A stretch of DNA of 64,000 nucleotides from Drosophila persimilis (Eukaryota > Arthropoda > Insecta > Diptera > Drosophilidae). The notes below the pieces were generated by a model. The model was not told the DNA's origin. It saw only the letters and a list, made by a program, of their open reading frames with translations, and did no database searches. Each line of letters starts with the position of its first letter. Position 1 is the first letter of the stretch. A program made the translations under genes and the position numbers. This document shows positions 48,260 through 58,200 of the stretch, piece after piece. The stretch covers positions 22,692,001 through 22,756,000 of the forward strand of contig NW_020825288.1 of assembly GCF_003286085.1 (NCBI RefSeq). Reading direction: 5' to 3'.

Positions 48260-49371
48260 ATGGATGTCGATGCTGCACAAAAGACTTGGGAGCTGGAGAA
48301 CAACATACAGACTCTGCCCAGCTGTGACGAAATCTTCCGCTATGATGCCGAACAGCAGCGTCAGATTATTGACGCCAAGCCCTGGGAAAAAGATCCACAT
48401 TTCTTTAAGGACATAAAGATTTCAGCTCTGGCGCTGCTGAAGATAGTCATGCACGCCCGCTCCGGCGGCACTCTCGAGGTTATGGGCTTAATGCTGGGCA
48501 AGGTTGAGGACAACACGATGGTGAGCAAACAAAAATAACAAACAAAAAGACAAAGAACCTCTTACGCTGAAGTCTCATTCGCCGGTAGATTGTGATGGAC
48601 GCGTTTGCCCTGCCAGTGGAGGGCACTGAGACACGCGTGAATGCCCAGGCGCAGGCCTATGAGTACATGACTGCCTACATGGAGGCTGCCAAGGAGGTTG
48701 GGCGCATGGAGCATGCCGTCGGCTGGTACCACAGCCACCCCGGATACGGCTGCTGGCTGTCTGGCATTGACGTTTCCACACAGATGCTGAACCAGACCTA
48801 CCAGGAGCCCTTCGTGGCTATTGTGGTCGATCCTGTGCGCACTGTCTCTGCTGGCAAGGTTTGTCTGGGTGCCTTCCGCACCTATCCAAAGGGCTATAAG
48901 CCCCCAAACGAGGAGCCATCCGAGTACCAGACCATACCGTTGAACAAGATTGAGGATTTCGGTGTGCACTGCAAGCAGTACTATCCGCTGGAGATTAGCT
49001 ACTTCAAGTCGGCTCTGGACCGCAAATTGCTCGACTCCTTGTGGAACAAGTACTGGGTGAACACCCTGGGCAGCTCTGGGCTGCTGACCAACACGGAATA
49101 CACCACTGGCCAGATCATGGACTTGTCCGAGAAGCTGGAGCAGAGTGAAAACTTTCTGGGTCGCGGTAAATATCGAATAGAAGCCGAGTCTTGAGCCTTC
49201 TAAGTGCCAGCTTCTTATTTCACAGGCACCGATGTTAACGAGAAACGCTCCGAGGACAAGCTGTCCAAAGCTACGCGCGACTGCAGCCGCTCCACAATTG
49301 AGTTGATACACGGCCTGATGGCCCAGATAGTCAAGGATAAGCTCTTCAATAAGGTGGGCCTGGGAAAATAG
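48260..49371 (+). CDS. CSN5: COP9 signalosome subunit 5 (JAMM deneddylase)
   Basis: Three exons (48260-48520, 48589-49165, 49226-49371) give 327 residues, the expected length. The MPN+/JAMM domain shows the conserved Glu in [10 protein letters not shown] and the zinc motif [14 protein letters not shown]. Further family landmarks are [18 protein letters not shown] near the centre and [17 protein letters not shown] near the end. CSN5 is the catalytic subunit of the COP9 signalosome and removes Nedd8 from cullins, controlling cullin-RING ubiquitin ligases in nucleus and cytoplasm. The frame is open upstream of the chosen ATG to 48191, but [15 protein letters not shown] is the known type of N-terminus. 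A DRE precedes it. Confidence 0.98.
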
Positions 49372-50719
49372 GGCCTCGCTGCATTAGATCATTATAAAAT
49401 ACGATATTTCTATTGATTTCAAAATACACCGAGTGGATTGAAATTTTTCTTTAAAAACGCTACTAGCTAGACTCCAGACAGCCAAATGACTGCTTACAGA
49501 ATTATTCCTTAGTTGTTTGGGTACTCTTTGGGACGAGGTTCGTTTATTTGAAATGTACTTTGGACAGCAGCAGCTATGGCATTGCCTTCTCATCAATCAA
49601 TTTGTTTCATCATTTATATCGTTAAGCGTATTTTATAACTTTTATTCCCTGATTGCGTGTCTGTCAAGTGTCAGGACGGCCTGTTGGACACCGATACCGG
49701 TGTCTGCATAGGTCACAAGTGAAGTGTCAACGCTCTCCCTGCACGTGGCCCAATCAATTTCGTTGACTAGAGAGGTGGCTTGGTCGCTTATTAAATACGT
49801 TGTCACGTTTATAGCCTGGTCCCTGGCATACCATCCCCCGGCACCAGATGGCGGTAATGCAAATACCAAGCTCCTTGCTACAGTGAACACTCGAGTCTCG
49901 AGAGAGACTAATAAATGAAGATTATCCAAAGCATAAATCAATGAACATGCTAGAGGAATTTTTTTACTGCTACCGATAATAGTTGATAATTATCAAGGAC
50001 TATACTATAACAATATGTTGCACAAAAAGTGGGCCGTAGACAGGGTTGTGCAAGGTTTTAATTCTCCTTTCATATATGCTTCGTTACTGACCGTGGCCCG
50101 CGGCATATTCGGCACGTCTGTTTTGTCTGGAAAGCTGAGTCGGTGCCATAATCCTAGAACGTAGGATCTTCGATCTGCAGTTTGTACAGTACTTTCTAAG
50201 GCCAGATCCGTTGATCCGGCTTCGTTTGCTTACCTCTTTTACATTTTCTGATACAGTCACAAATGATATATCTTATTGAGTTCATCCCGTCGGGAGTCCA
50301 CCGTACTTTCCGCTCTCTCTCCAACCACATTTAACCGTTATCATCACTTTGACAATCCTGGCGTCGCACCAATGTCAAATATTTGTGTGCAAGTGTAGGT
50401 GTTTTTGTGTGTTTGCTATACCCCTATAAATCCCTCTGCCCCAAGAACTTCTATAAACAATGCAACCGAATTCGGTTGGGGGGAATTTTTAAATCCCCAA
50501 ATGTAAATTGCGGCGTTAGACAGGACAAATAATCCGACATCAAAAGCAAAATAATTCCAAGAAAAATAACATCGCAAACAGAAAGGGACACAGAATTGTC
50601 TTTTATAGAGATTTAGCTTCAAGTAAAACCCTCCGTACCATTCCGCACTGTAGGGAAAGCGGCTTTAGCGTGTGAGTTATTATTATAAAAGCCATAAACT
50701 AGGGGAAAATACTTCATTT
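49372..50719. other. Spacer between CSN5 and Gyc-89Da
   Basis: Short open frames occur on both strands near 49640-49940 but carry no recognisable domain. No RNA gene or clear mobile element is visible. Confidence 0.4.
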
Positions 50720-50734
50720 TTGATACTTTATCGA
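50720..50734 (+). promoter_or_regulatory. 15-bp motif shared by both cyclase promoters, copy 1
   Basis: TTGATACTTTATCGA occurs here, 160 bp upstream of the Gyc-89Da TATA box, and again base for base at 55969-55983 upstream of Gyc-89Db. A CAATTG follows closely in each case (50746 and 56000). It is a likely shared cis-regulatory site. Confidence 0.6.
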
Positions 50735-50879
50735 AATGCGACAGTCAATTGGCCTCAACAAGGAGCAATGACATGAAATGTAATACTGCCCGACTAGGTG
50801 GGGGGTACTGAAAGGGAATAAGTGCGGACGGACTACTAAGAGGGGTAAGAGTAAGAGTGTAAGCTGAGTGCTGGTCGAC

Positions 50880-50917
50880 TATAAAAGAGCTGGAACCCAG
50901 GGGTAGACGTTTCATTC
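50880..50917 (+). promoter_or_regulatory. TATA box and initiator of Gyc-89Da
   Basis: TATAAAAG at 50880-50887 is followed by TCATTC with its A at 50914, a spacing of 34 from the first T of the TATA box. The leader then runs about 600 nt to the ATG and includes an intron ending near 51500. Confidence 0.7.
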
Positions 50918-51332
50918 GCACAGACAAAGCCAGCAGGAAAGCTTTAACACAGTACATACCATCCACAAGGACCGCACAAGGTCCGAAGCCATGTCCCCAC
51001 AGCCACAGTCACACCCACACACGACAGCATCCTCCATCAGTGAAGCAGAACAAGGAAATTAAAGCCACAACGGAAAAAGCAAAGGACGAGCAACGAGACC
51101 GACTGAAGAATATAATGGTAAAATTGTCGACTCTGCGGGATTGCGTGTGTGTTCGTGTGTGAAGTGCAGCCTGCTTGGGGACGCCTGTGTGTCATAAATT
51201 GAATTTCCTTCAAATTAGAAACTAAATAGGGCTCGGATTCTGCCGGAGAAGATTGCCAACTAAAACGGAAATAAAAGAGAAAATAAGTAACGTTTAAAAA
51301 AGAATTTTGAGCGAGTCTTAAAGTGTGCCATA

Positions 51333-51434
51333 GAAGTTGGACCTGTTGAACAAGGTGAGGCATACCATTGAGCTATCATTGAAGAAGTTGGACCTGTTGA
51401 ACAAGGTGAGGCATACCATTGAGTTATCATTGAC
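51333..51434 (+). repeat. Tandem 51-bp duplication containing a 5' splice site
   Basis: Two adjacent 51-bp copies (51333-51383 and 51384-51434) are nearly identical. Each contains AACAAG|GTGAGG, a strong splice donor, in the Gyc-89Da leader. Confidence 0.9.
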
Positions 51435-51518
51435 AGAGAGATAGAAAGCTGGGAGATGGGATGATGGAGAATCTTTTATGTTCCTATTTACTTTCACAGA
51501 TTCACAGATCCATCAATC

Positions 51519-53522
51519 ATGTATGGCATGCTCTATGAGAGTGTCCAGCACTATGTGCAGGAGGAGTACGGCACACACGTTTGGAAGAAGGTCTGTCAGA
51601 TCATCGACTGCAAGCACAACAGTTTCAAGACCCACCAGATCTATCCGGACAAGCTGATGCCGGACATAGCGGCGGCCCTGTCCGCCTGCACGGGCGAGTC
51701 CTTCGACTCCTGTATGAACTTCTTTGGGAAGTGCTTCGTCAGGTTCTTTAGCAACTTTGGCTACGACAAGATGATTCGCTCCACGGGCCGATATTTCTGC
51801 GACTTTCTGCAGTCCATCGACAACATTCACCTGATCATGCGGTTCACCTATCCCAAGATGAAGTCGCCGAGCATGCAGCTGACCAGCATGGACGACAAGG
51901 GGGCTGTCATCCTCTATCGGAGCAGCCGAACGGGCATGTCCAAGTACCTTATTGGGCAGATGACGGAGGTGGCTCAGGAATTTTATGGACTGCACATCAA
52001 GGCATATGTAATCGAGAGCCAAAACGACATCAGCGGCGGGACGGCGGGTCCCATCAAGATGACGGAGGGTCCGCTTACTGTCATCGTGAAGTATCGCCTG
52101 GACTTCGACAACTCTGAATATATGGCCAAGCGTGTGAACACGGAGGCGCATCCCTCGCAGCTGAAGATGCCCACGGTGAAACTGGACGTTTTTCTGGACC
52201 TGTTCCCCTTCACCTTCGTCCTGAACCACGACATGAAGATTACACATGCCGGGGAGAAGATTGTGGAGACATGGATAATGCACAATCCTGGGGCTAATCT
52301 CAAGGGCTTCATAGGCACTCACGTGATGGACCTGTTCCACTGTCGACGGCCCAAGGACACCACCATCGATTGGGACACATTGATCCAGATGCGGGCGGTT
52401 CTCTTCGAGTTCGAGCTGATCCGTACGGGGCATAATCGGGATGCCTACGACGCAGCCCTGAACATGGACTTTGAGAACTACGACGAAATGGATCTAAACG
52501 AGGCGCAGACCATGGCCATCACTAAGGCCAAGGAGTTCAATGACGCACATCCTGCCGAGGCGGAGCTGGCTGCTGGAGAGGACGAAATCGATCCGGCCAC
52601 GGGTGAACGTCGCTCCTCCCAGGGCCTGAAATCCATTCTGCTCAAGGGTCAGATGTTCTACATCAAGGATGTGGACTCGCTGATTTTCCTGTGCAGTCCG
52701 TTGATCGAGAACCTGGATGAACTGCATGCCATTGGTCTGTACCTGAACGATCTCAACCCGCATGGCCTCAGCAGGGAGCTGGTCATGGCTGGCTGGCAAC
52801 ACTGCTCGAAGCTAGAGATCATGTTCGAGAAGGAGGAGCAGCGATCTGATGAACTGGAAAAGTCCTTAGAGCTTGCTGACTCTTGGAAACGTCAGGGTGA
52901 TGACCTCCTATACTCCATGATCCCACGTCCCATTGCCGAACGAATGAGGAACAGCCAGGAGCAGGTTTGTGAGAGCTTCGAGGAGGTCTCCGTCATCTTC
53001 ATCGAGGTCCTGAATGTCTACGACGGCGGCTTGAACAGCATTCAGGGAGCCATGATGGCAGTGAATACGCTGAACAAGGTTTTCTCGGTTCTCGATAAGG
53101 AAATCATTTCCCCGTTCGTCTACAAAGTGGAGACAGTGGGCATGGTCTACATGGCGGTGTCCGGGGCACCGGACGTCAATCCCTTGCATGCGCAGCACGC
53201 GTGCGATATGGCACTGCGCGTGATGAAGAAGTTTCATCCCAAGGATATGGGCGATGTGGCTATTCGGGTGGGCATCAACTCGGGTCCCGTGGTGGCCGGA
53301 GTCGTTGGCCAAAAGGTTCCCCGTTATTGCCTCTTCGGGGATACGGTCAATACCGCCTCCCGCATGGAGAGCAGCAGTGATCCTTGGAAGATTCAGCTCT
53401 CCAAATACACGGCAGACAAGGTGCGAGAACTTGGCTATAAGGTCGAGTCCCGTGGTACTGTCAAGGTCAAGGGTAAGGGCGAAATGGAGACCTATTGGCT
53501 GCTCGAGGGACCAGAGGGCTAA
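51519..53522 (+). CDS. Gyc-89Da: Atypical soluble guanylyl cyclase Gyc-89Da
   Basis: An intronless CDS of 667 residues. The N-terminal H-NOX heme domain (about 1-185) has the proximal-His segment DNIHLIMRFTYPKM and the heme-carboxylate motif YRSSR. It is followed by an HNOBA/PAS-like region, a signalling helix (LEKSLELADSWKRQGDDLLYS) and the class III cyclase domain from about residue 485. Substrate-recognition residues of the beta type are kept (VYKVET, RYCLFGD, NTASRMES). The two metal-binding Asp positions are replaced (FIE instead of FSD, ETVGMVY instead of ETVGDxY). The fly protein pairs with Gyc-88E, which supplies the missing residues, and responds to oxygen. The name follows its position directly after CSN5. 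It is a tandem duplicate of the gene at 58201. A poly(A) signal is at 53614. Confidence 0.95.
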   Translation: MYGMLYESVQHYVQEEYGTHVWKKVCQIIDCKHNSFKTHQIYPDKLMPDIAAALSACTGESFDSCMNFFGKCFVRFFSNFGYDKMIRSTGRYFCDFLQSIDNIHLIMRFTYPKMKSPSMQLTSMDDKGAVILYRSSRTGMSKYLIGQMTEVAQEFYGLHIKAYVIESQNDISGGTAGPIKMTEGPLTVIVKYRLDFDNSEYMAKRVNTEAHPSQLKMPTVKLDVFLDLFPFTFVLNHDMKITHAGEKIVETWIMHNPGANLKGFIGTHVMDLFHCRRPKDTTIDWDTLIQMRAVLFEFELIRTGHNRDAYDAALNMDFENYDEMDLNEAQTMAITKAKEFNDAHPAEAELAAGEDEIDPATGERRSSQGLKSILLKGQMFYIKDVDSLIFLCSPLIENLDELHAIGLYLNDLNPHGLSRELVMAGWQHCSKLEIMFEKEEQRSDELEKSLELADSWKRQGDDLLYSMIPRPIAERMRNSQEQVCESFEEVSVIFIEVLNVYDGGLNSIQGAMMAVNTLNKVFSVLDKEIISPFVYKVETVGMVYMAVSGAPDVNPLHAQHACDMALRVMKKFHPKDMGDVAIRVGINSGPVVAGVVGQKVPRYCLFGDTVNTASRMESSSDPWKIQLSKYTADKVRELGYKVESRGTVKVKGKGEMETYWLLEGPEG

Positions 53523-53613
53523 ACGATTGAATAGAAATGAAAAAAAAAATTATTTATGATTTAATGTAGAACACCTGCACTAAAAATATTGTACTACACT
53601 TAAAACTAGTTGC

Positions 53614-53619
53614 AATAAA
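53614..53619 (+). terminator. Poly(A) signal of Gyc-89Da
   Basis: AATAAA lies 91 nt after the stop codon. Confidence 0.65.
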
Positions 53620-54235
53620 AGAGAATTTCCCTCTTTCTACTTTCAGTTTGATTGAATCTAAGTCTAAGTATATCAGATATCTCATCTGAGGTCACAAACC
53701 CTAGTTTAACGACACTCGTAAACGGGAATTTAGTTAACAACCGCTTTCCTTTTGCTCGAACGGAACTCCTCGTCTAACTGACGAGGGTCTCATATCTAGC
53801 CCCATTCCCAGCAGACAACCCATTTCCGAATATCCCTTTTTAATAACTTTTATGGGGAGATTGCGTGTCGTTTGGCACACCATCTATAGCTATCCAAGCA
53901 GGCCCAACTATCAGAAGCCCATGTAAGTCGTAAATGGACTGGGTTCTGCACTGAGAAAAAATCTTTGATATCAAGAATACGAGTGTAGGTTTTTCTACTT
54001 GGACCCCAGATCCTTAAAGATATGTATGTACATTTATGAGAGTTAATAGATACATAGATCGTAGCGTGGAAATAGATCAGGATAGAAAGATATTGGGCCA
54101 CCTTTATCGTCTTTTCCACCTTTGCGTCTCTGGAAGCTTTTGATTGCCAGAAGATTATGCCATACGATTCTGCACACAGAATCTGGTTATACTTGCTATA
54201 TTATCCCCTTATAATAGTTATAAAGAGACGTGCAG

Positions 54236-54310
54236 ATATCGCCTCGGCTATTGATCCTTTATGGGATCCTGTTACATACATTTACACGAATTAAATATAT
54301 CCCGATACTG
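54236..54310 (+). repeat. Dispersed Drosophila repeat, diverged copy 2
   Basis: ATATCGCCTCGGCTATTGAT, TTTATGGGATC and CTGTTACATACATTTACACGAA match the family of the block at 35590-35800 with deletions. Confidence 0.5.
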
Positions 54311-55419
54311 TTTTTAAGTTCCAAACTAGTTTTAAGTATTGAAGGAAACATCCCTTAAGAATTTACTCGACCTATATCTAAAATTAAATTGCTCAAGATG
54401 TAATTAGTTTTCTCTAAGTGCGTTCACGTCGATGGCTTTTGGAGTTCCTTTACTTACCCTGCTCTTCTTACCGAAATGAAATTAAGCCATTTTGCGTGCA
54501 CCGCAGAGAAGCTCAAGTGCCTGGACGTCTGCCAATTAATTCTAGACCAATAATGACAATGACCAATCGCACCCCCACACAGGACTAATTAAGTTTTTTA
54601 TTTTGGTGAAATGAAGGGACAAAACATGATGTCCCTCTCGTATTTAGTTTTAGCTCAATTTCTCATTTTAATCGGCCCTTTCCTGTGCGTTATTAATGAC
54701 ATTTTGAGTGGGTTTTAAGCGTTGCCAAAATAGCCCTTCCGTTCCGTGTCCGTGACTCTGACATCCAGCAGAGATGCTCGCTGGCCCATGTCCTCGCACA
54801 CTATCTTCACTTTTGGCAATTCATGCGCTGCCCATAAGATTGTCAACGCTTATTTGAAAAGCTCTCCCGGACAGCCGTTTGGGTAAAGTAGGACAAAGGT
54901 TCGGTTGGGAGGCTGTGAGGCTGTAATGCTGTGGGGGAGCCCCACGATAGACAAATCCGAAATCCTCTTTAAATTGCTTTAAAGCACAACATCAAATATG
55001 TAGCCAGGACTCTCTCATTCACACACACATGTTTATGAACGTTTGTATGTATTTATTGCAAAAGTATGCGTGAAAATGGAATGGCATTAAAAACAGTAGC
55101 CCCAACCCACTGTCACCCATCCAACCACCAAGGGAAATGGGAAAATGCCAAGGCAAAAACGAAAGCGAAAGGCTACGACAATGATACATTTGACGAGCAG
55201 TTAAAAGCAAAGACTTCCAGGGCTGGACGAGTGTCAAGAACATTCCCATATAACGGAATGGATAGAGCTAGATTTGGAAAAGAGTTCAGGCTTTATATAA
55301 CATACGTACCAACTCAGATTAAGCTGAGTTGATTAAGTGTTCAAAATATTGATTATCATTGATGAAAGAACAAAAAAATAGTTGAAGCCTTAGTTATATG
55401 TAGGAGGCCTTTTAGGTCC

Positions 55420-55570
55420 GTAACCATTTATTGAAAATTATTTTATTGCCGTTCAAAATATTCTCCATGATGATAGATACACTTTACTCGTACAGCCGCT
55501 GAAACCAATCTTCAAATCACATTTTCTACTGTGAAACAAGACGGTGTATCACGAGAAAAATTCTAAGATT
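55420..55570 (-). mobile_element. Possible remnant of a mariner-like transposase 3' end
   Basis: Read on the minus strand, a short decayed frame includes HHGEYFE-type residues preceded by a Cys-Ile pair, resembling the very C-terminus of mariner-family transposases. It has stops and no visible terminal repeats, so this is a weak call. Confidence 0.3.
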
Positions 55571-55968
55571 TGGGGAACTTTTGTTTTTTTAAGTGCAGCT
55601 CGTCGTAATGTAAAAAATCTATATAAAAATCCTTTATAACCCCCAAAAAAATAACCTTCGATGGAATATTTTCCTACTTTATGAAGAATCTGTTCAAGTG
55701 TTTCTATAAAAACGCTCAAACCCCCTCCATATAAAAAGTTTATTCAGATCAGAGAAGTAAAGCTCTTCTCTAAGAAGCCAAAGATGTATGTACGAGTATT
55801 ACCCATCCCTGTGAAAACCTTTTAAGTGTAACGCAAAGGAGTTTGAGACAAGGGACAATATTTTGCACGGAATACCAAGAACGCGAGCACGTATTCGATG
55901 CGTATTGTGTGTGTACCATAAAAGAAACGAACAGAGAGAAAAATGAGTTCTTTGGCAGTGTGTCAATG

Positions 55969-55983
55969 TTGATACTTTATCGA
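55969..55983 (+). promoter_or_regulatory. 15-bp motif shared by both cyclase promoters, copy 2
   Basis: Identical to 50720-50734 over 15 bases, 212 bp upstream of the Gyc-89Db TATA box. Confidence 0.6.
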
Positions 55984-56064
55984 GAAAGAGAGAAAGTGGC
56001 AATTGACATAGGACGGAGGACGGAGGACCCAGAGACCCGAAGCCAAGAGCATTGACTGCCGATG

Positions 56065-56088
56065 TCCATAATGATGATGATGATGATG
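56065..56088 (+). repeat. (ATG)n microsatellite in the Gyc-89Db promoter
   Basis: About six ATG units lie roughly 95 bp upstream of the TATA box, between it and the shared 15-bp motif. Confidence 0.8.
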
Positions 56089-56180
56089 GTCAAACAGAGA
56101 AGTGCGTGTCGAGGCGCAAACACGGAGGTCGTAAGTGGCCCGGAAACATCCATCCAGCAGGAATCTGGCTGCCGGGGGGC

Positions 56181-56219
56181 TATAAAAGGACAGACCGACA
56201 ACGATACACGCTCCATTCG
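56181..56219 (+). promoter_or_regulatory. TATA box and initiator of Gyc-89Db
   Basis: TATAAAAG at 56181-56188 is followed by CCATTCG with its A at 56215, again 34 from the first T, as in Gyc-89Da. A leader intron ends with the acceptor TTGCAG at 58075, so the leader spans about 2 kb of genome. Confidence 0.7.
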
Positions 56220-56559
56220 TACGACGACCGCCTGTCTGATTGCCGGCTGAGGGAAAAGCTTTGCACGACGGAACCGACGACATCGACTCCGACCCAGACT
56301 CACGAAGTTCTGTCAGAGGAATCATGGAGCAAATCACACGGGAAAAAGCCAAAGAAGCTGCGACAGGCGGACAAACAAATTTAGTGTAACAATAGCAACA
56401 GACGACGACGGAACACGGACCCAGAAACAGGGAGAGAGAAAGAGCTCCACAGAAAAAAAATATACATATCGAGTCTTAACGTATCCGGGAGGAGGCTGTG
56501 TGTGAGCATATGCCCCAAAAGTGTTTGTGTGAGTGTTCGGGCAGGTTCCCGTAAATTAT

Positions 56560-58040
56560 AAATAAGCTACAAGCAAATGCCGCGTGGATAAAATTAAAAC
56601 TTCAGAATCATATACCCGTGGTCTAACGAAAGAAGTGCGAAACAAAATTTGAATATCTGGAATACCTGATGGCGATTTAATCAACGGCGAAAGGCGAAAA
56701 GGCAATCTAATGTAAGCCGGATTAGCAGGGATACAATATGCTAATTTCACAGCCACTTGTGGGAGGGATTTATCAGGGAAATCAACTATGTTTAAGTGGG
56801 TATTAATTTTTCATTGGTTTTCCGAGCGAAGCAAAGGTTGGGCAGCCTCTTGGCGTGTATTTTAAATGGATCCCTAGATATTTATAGAGAGCTTTTACTT
56901 TGGGTGTTGAATTTGTTTGTAATTAATTACGTTGGGTCGCCTTTTTTGAGAAACCGTTTTATTAGTAGATTATTTATTATTATACAATTATTTATTGATA
57001 ATTGAATAATCTGATTATTTTAATACTTAATCCCATCCACTCATCTCATCATTACGAATGATATCTAAAATATGATTGAAGAGATGAGCCCAGAAATATG
57101 TAAATTTAAATCCTGAAAATCAGCTCATTTTGTTATAAGAGTGATAAAACTGAGGATACAAAGATTATCACCTTTGCACAATTTTTTATTACTTAATAAT
57201 ATACAAAATTTATTGTGAGGATTTAAAGGATACATTATCTTATTTATTGGAAAAGTATGAATACTCGTAATAGAAAAGAGAATCCGCTTTAATACATTTT
57301 TATTTGTCAGTTAACATCCGGAAACATTAATCAAACGCCAGCATTTTCCTATACCACTTCCAAATGCAGACTAAAGAATTTGTTGGTATATATATGTATA
57401 CATATTTTTACGACTCTTGGCCTAAGAGAAATGTGCCTGTTTTGGTCAAAATTGAATACACAAACTCCCGAAAGATGTTGGAAAATTTATGGCCCAACAG
57501 CAAGTTTAACCTTCGACCGGCCCGGGGGGCTTGGGGCGGTAAAATTGAAAAGAAGCCACCGCAACAAGGCGAATTAACGGCAACAAAGAGCCAAAGGAAA
57601 TAAGTCAAGGGGACAACGAGCTCTGGCAAGGACGTGACGAGCACTGCGGAACATGAGTAAACGACTCAGAGGAGGCGCGTGCCTGGTCCTGGCACATGGC
57701 ACATGTGGCCAAATTAAACTGTAGAGGCAATAAATCAAAAGGCAAGGAAAAGGAAAGCAGGCTTAACTTTCCCTAGCGCCTGTTGAGGAGTAGATAGGAG
57801 AGGACTGCAGTAATTCATTTTCCTGGAATATGTTACTTAATGTTCTTTAAAATCCAAGTCAATTTAACGCCTGATGATTTTATTTGATGGCTTACGGGGT
57901 AGGCGGTCTCTCACTTAAGCTCTCATCAATCACTCGAGCTTATCTTCGCTAGCTAATCCCTGGCCTGACACACTCTCTCATATCCTGGGGGCAGACTTCA
58001 CCTAATTACCAGCAGTGAATAATGGAAAAACTTTGTTATC
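56560..58040. other. Probable 5'UTR intron of Gyc-89Db
   Basis: Non-coding, AT-rich DNA between the promoter and the acceptor at 58075. No other feature is visible. Confidence 0.4.
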
Positions 58041-58200
58041 CTAATTATGTGTTCTCAAACTTTTCCTCGTTGCAGAGAAACTTTTGCCCAGGCAATTTGT
58101 GCGACAGAAAGAGCGAAAACTGACCATTCGCCACGAGAGACCTCAACATAGCCCCCACTGACACACTGATCCCAAAGGAGCCGCCCAAACAGCCGCCATC

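Larger units (their letters stand above)
53650..55960. other. Spacer between the two cyclase genes
   Basis: Mostly AT-rich non-coding DNA with repeat remnants. I see no gene. Confidence 0.4.

Noticed and set aside
49642-49941. Overlapping small frames on both strands downstream of CSN5
   Set aside because: No recognised domain, and too short to call a retroelement fragment.
51513-52433. 306-codon minus-strand frame over Gyc-89Da
   Set aside because: Antisense shadow of the H-NOX coding region; a similar shadow occurs over Gyc-89Db.
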